Made by a program: the position numbers and the translations under genes. Source: Aliagarivorans taiwanensis DSM 22990 (lineage in GTDB: Bacteria > Pseudomonadota > Gammaproteobacteria > Enterobacterales > Celerinatantimonadaceae). Taken from it: a stretch of DNA of 64,000 bases. The DNA is taken from NCBI RefSeq assembly GCF_000429505.1, contig NZ_AUBZ01000001.1, positions 248,001 to 312,000 on the forward strand. The letters are read 5' to 3'. How positions within the stretch are numbered: position 1 is the first letter of the stretch; each line of letters starts with the position of its first letter. Positions 62,863-64,000 of this stretch are shown one piece after another. A model generated the notes under the pieces. That model was not told where the DNA came from, did not search any database, and worked only from the letters and a program-made list of their open reading frames with translations.

Positions 62863-64000
62863 TAAGCATTAGCCTCATGATCTAGTTCATGCTCACCACG
62901 CAGGCCTTGCTCCGCGCGCGCTGCCACCAAGCCAATGCCCTGTTTCTCAAGGATGCTGCGCACCCCTTCAGCTTGCGAGCTCAACAGGTTGTGCGCCAGC
63001 AGCAGTGGCATGGCCGCCACCAGACCAAGCACAGTGGTAATCAGCGCCATCGAGATACCGCCCGCCATCACCCGAGGATCGGCGTTACCAAACTGGGTAA
63101 TCACCTGGAAGGTATCAATCATACCGGTCACGGTACCCAGCAGGCCAAGCATCGGGGCCAGCGCTGCCATCAGCTTGAGCATCGACAGGCCACGCTCCAG
63201 CGACTGCTGCTCGTCCATCACAGCTTCCAGCAGGCGCAGCTCTAAGGCTTCCACGTTGGGGGCTTGCTCTTCGTGATACACCTTCAGGATACGACCAAGT
63301 GGGTTATTCCCTGGCTGCTCGGGCGTTTTGAGCTGTTGAGTGATCTGGCGACGCGCCACCAGTAGGCGCACGCCGCGATAGCCAGCAATCAACAGGCCGC
63401 TGGCCAACAAGGCGAGAATAATCTTGCCGACTACCCCGCCTTGGCGAACCCGGTCTTGTAGGGTTGGGGTATCACCTAACTGACGCAGCAGTTCGCCGCG
63501 ACTTGGGTCGAGCGTCATACTTACTGGCTGCTGAGTAACCTGCTCAAGCTCAGCCTGTTTTGGCCACGACTGGGGTTGGCGTGGCAACACCTTGGCGATC
63601 TGCTGATTCGCATCCCAATCTAAAAAGCCTTGCTGGCCAACCAAGGCGAAAGAACCCACTCGATAGGCTCGGTCTTTGCTAAGCTCGCCACTACCGTTCG
63701 CGACCACCACCCACACTCTAGATAGCTGCTGCGAGGCTTCGATCTGCCGCTCAAATAACTGCCATAACCCTTCCAATTGCGCCAATGAAGGCAATGCGCG
63801 GGCAGCCACAATCTCGTCGAGTAACTGGCTTTGCTCGGGGCGCTCGATACTGGTGATAGCATCATGCACCTCGACCTGCAGCTCACGCGCGGCTTGGCGA
63901 ACCACACCAAACAGCTCGCCTAGGCTGCCGGTTTCTAGCTGCAGTTTTTGCTCCAGCTCGGCTAAGCGTTGCTCGTTAGCACTGAACTGCTCAGAGAGCT
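62862..64000 (-). CDS. ttpC: TtpC-type MotA/TolQ/ExbB protein (5' end beyond the window)
   Basis: A partial gene whose N-terminal coding part lies past the right edge. The visible part has a coiled-coil region (reading EQRLAELEQKLQLETGSLGE and ELFGVVRQAARELQVEVHDA), a long periplasmic stretch, and a C-terminal MotA/TolQ/ExbB domain with APMLGLLGTVTGMIDTFQVI and GGISMALITTVLGLVAAMPL. Vibrio TtpC is the fourth essential component of the TonB2 system. The reading frame is open to the last base of the window. The operon promoter and any DUF3450 partner must be upstream, outside the window. Confidence 0.92.
   Translation of the reverse strand, partial: LSEQFSANEQRLAELEQKLQLETGSLGELFGVVRQAARELQVEVHDAITSIERPEQSQLLDEIVAARALPSLAQLEGLWQLFERQIEASQQLSRVWVVVANGSGELSKDRAYRVGSFALVGQQGFLDWDANQQIAKVLPRQPQSWPKQAELEQVTQQPVSMTLDPSRGELLRQLGDTPTLQDRVRQGGVVGKIILALLASGLLIAGYRGVRLLVARRQITQQLKTPEQPGNNPLGRILKVYHEEQAPNVEALELRLLEAVMDEQQSLERGLSMLKLMAALAPMLGLLGTVTGMIDTFQVITQFGNADPRVMAGGISMALITTVLGLVAAMPLLLAHNLLSSQAEGVRSILEKQGIGLVAARAEQGLRGEHELDHEANA

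Overview
This 64 kb window comes from the chromosome of a free-living, probably marine gammaproteobacterium of the Alteromonadales/Vibrionales/Aeromonadales type. The evidence is the proA-proB-crl-frsA order, a complete Vibrio/Shewanella-style TonB2 cluster (ttpC-exbB2-exbD2-tonB2-TPR), RhlE, FtnA, a type IV pilin, two chemoreceptors, and secreted alpha-glucan and beta-glucan enzymes. I cannot name the genus. No rRNA, CRISPR array or prophage is visible. One tRNA-Ser(GCU) and one malformed tRNA-Arg(UCU) are present.

Layout. 0-12.5 kb: LysE-type exporter, peroxiredoxin-like protein, LysR regulator, radical SAM protein, SDR, a MerR regulator broken by an in-frame amber codon, rhlE, a zinc alcohol dehydrogenase, a cation/proton antiporter, a GNAT and a Cache-domain chemoreceptor. 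12.5-22.5 kb: HDOD protein, proBA, crl, frsA, a purine permease with a possibly structured leader, pepD, and dinB behind a LexA box. 22.5-36 kb: DUF1993, a MOSC-reductase-ferredoxin fusion, gloA, lipoprotein alpha-amylase, DUF805, ferritin, a pilin, a large PKD/starch-binding lipoprotein, formaldehyde detoxification (frmA-fghA) and a GH16 glucanase. 36-54 kb: a 29-codon gene, GNAT, C4-dicarboxylate transporter, FIST protein, exported family II pyrophosphatase, LuxR/hydrolase fusion, two cell-surface proteins (one a thrombospondin type 3 repeat lipoprotein), a secreted ParB-like protein, and a divergent PhoB-type promoter between a small exported protein and a phosphoesterase lipoprotein. 54-58.7 kb: the most accessory part, with an AT-rich FRG-domain gene, three short direct repeats, an IS200-like/REP-associated transposase, an orphan membrane protein, two leader-peptide-like units and the tRNAs. 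58.8-64 kb: soluble PAS chemoreceptor and the TonB2 operon, which runs off the right edge.

How the genes work together. Three themes recur. (1) Phosphate scavenging: PhoB-box-like repeats precede the exported pyrophosphatase, the phosphoesterase lipoprotein and the small exported protein. (2) Polysaccharide use: the lipoprotein amylase, the starch-binding/PKD lipoprotein and the GH16 enzyme, with TonB2 supplying energy for outer-membrane uptake. (3) Detoxification: GloA, FrmA/FghA, the MOSC fusion and the peroxiredoxin-like protein.

The observations most worth following up are the paired short units at 58.0-58.5 kb (small ORF, hairpin and terminator with matching loop complementarity), the Pho-linked exported family II pyrophosphatase, the unlisted 29-codon gene at 36.2 kb, the amber-split MerR gene, and the pseudoknot-capable leader of the purine permease.
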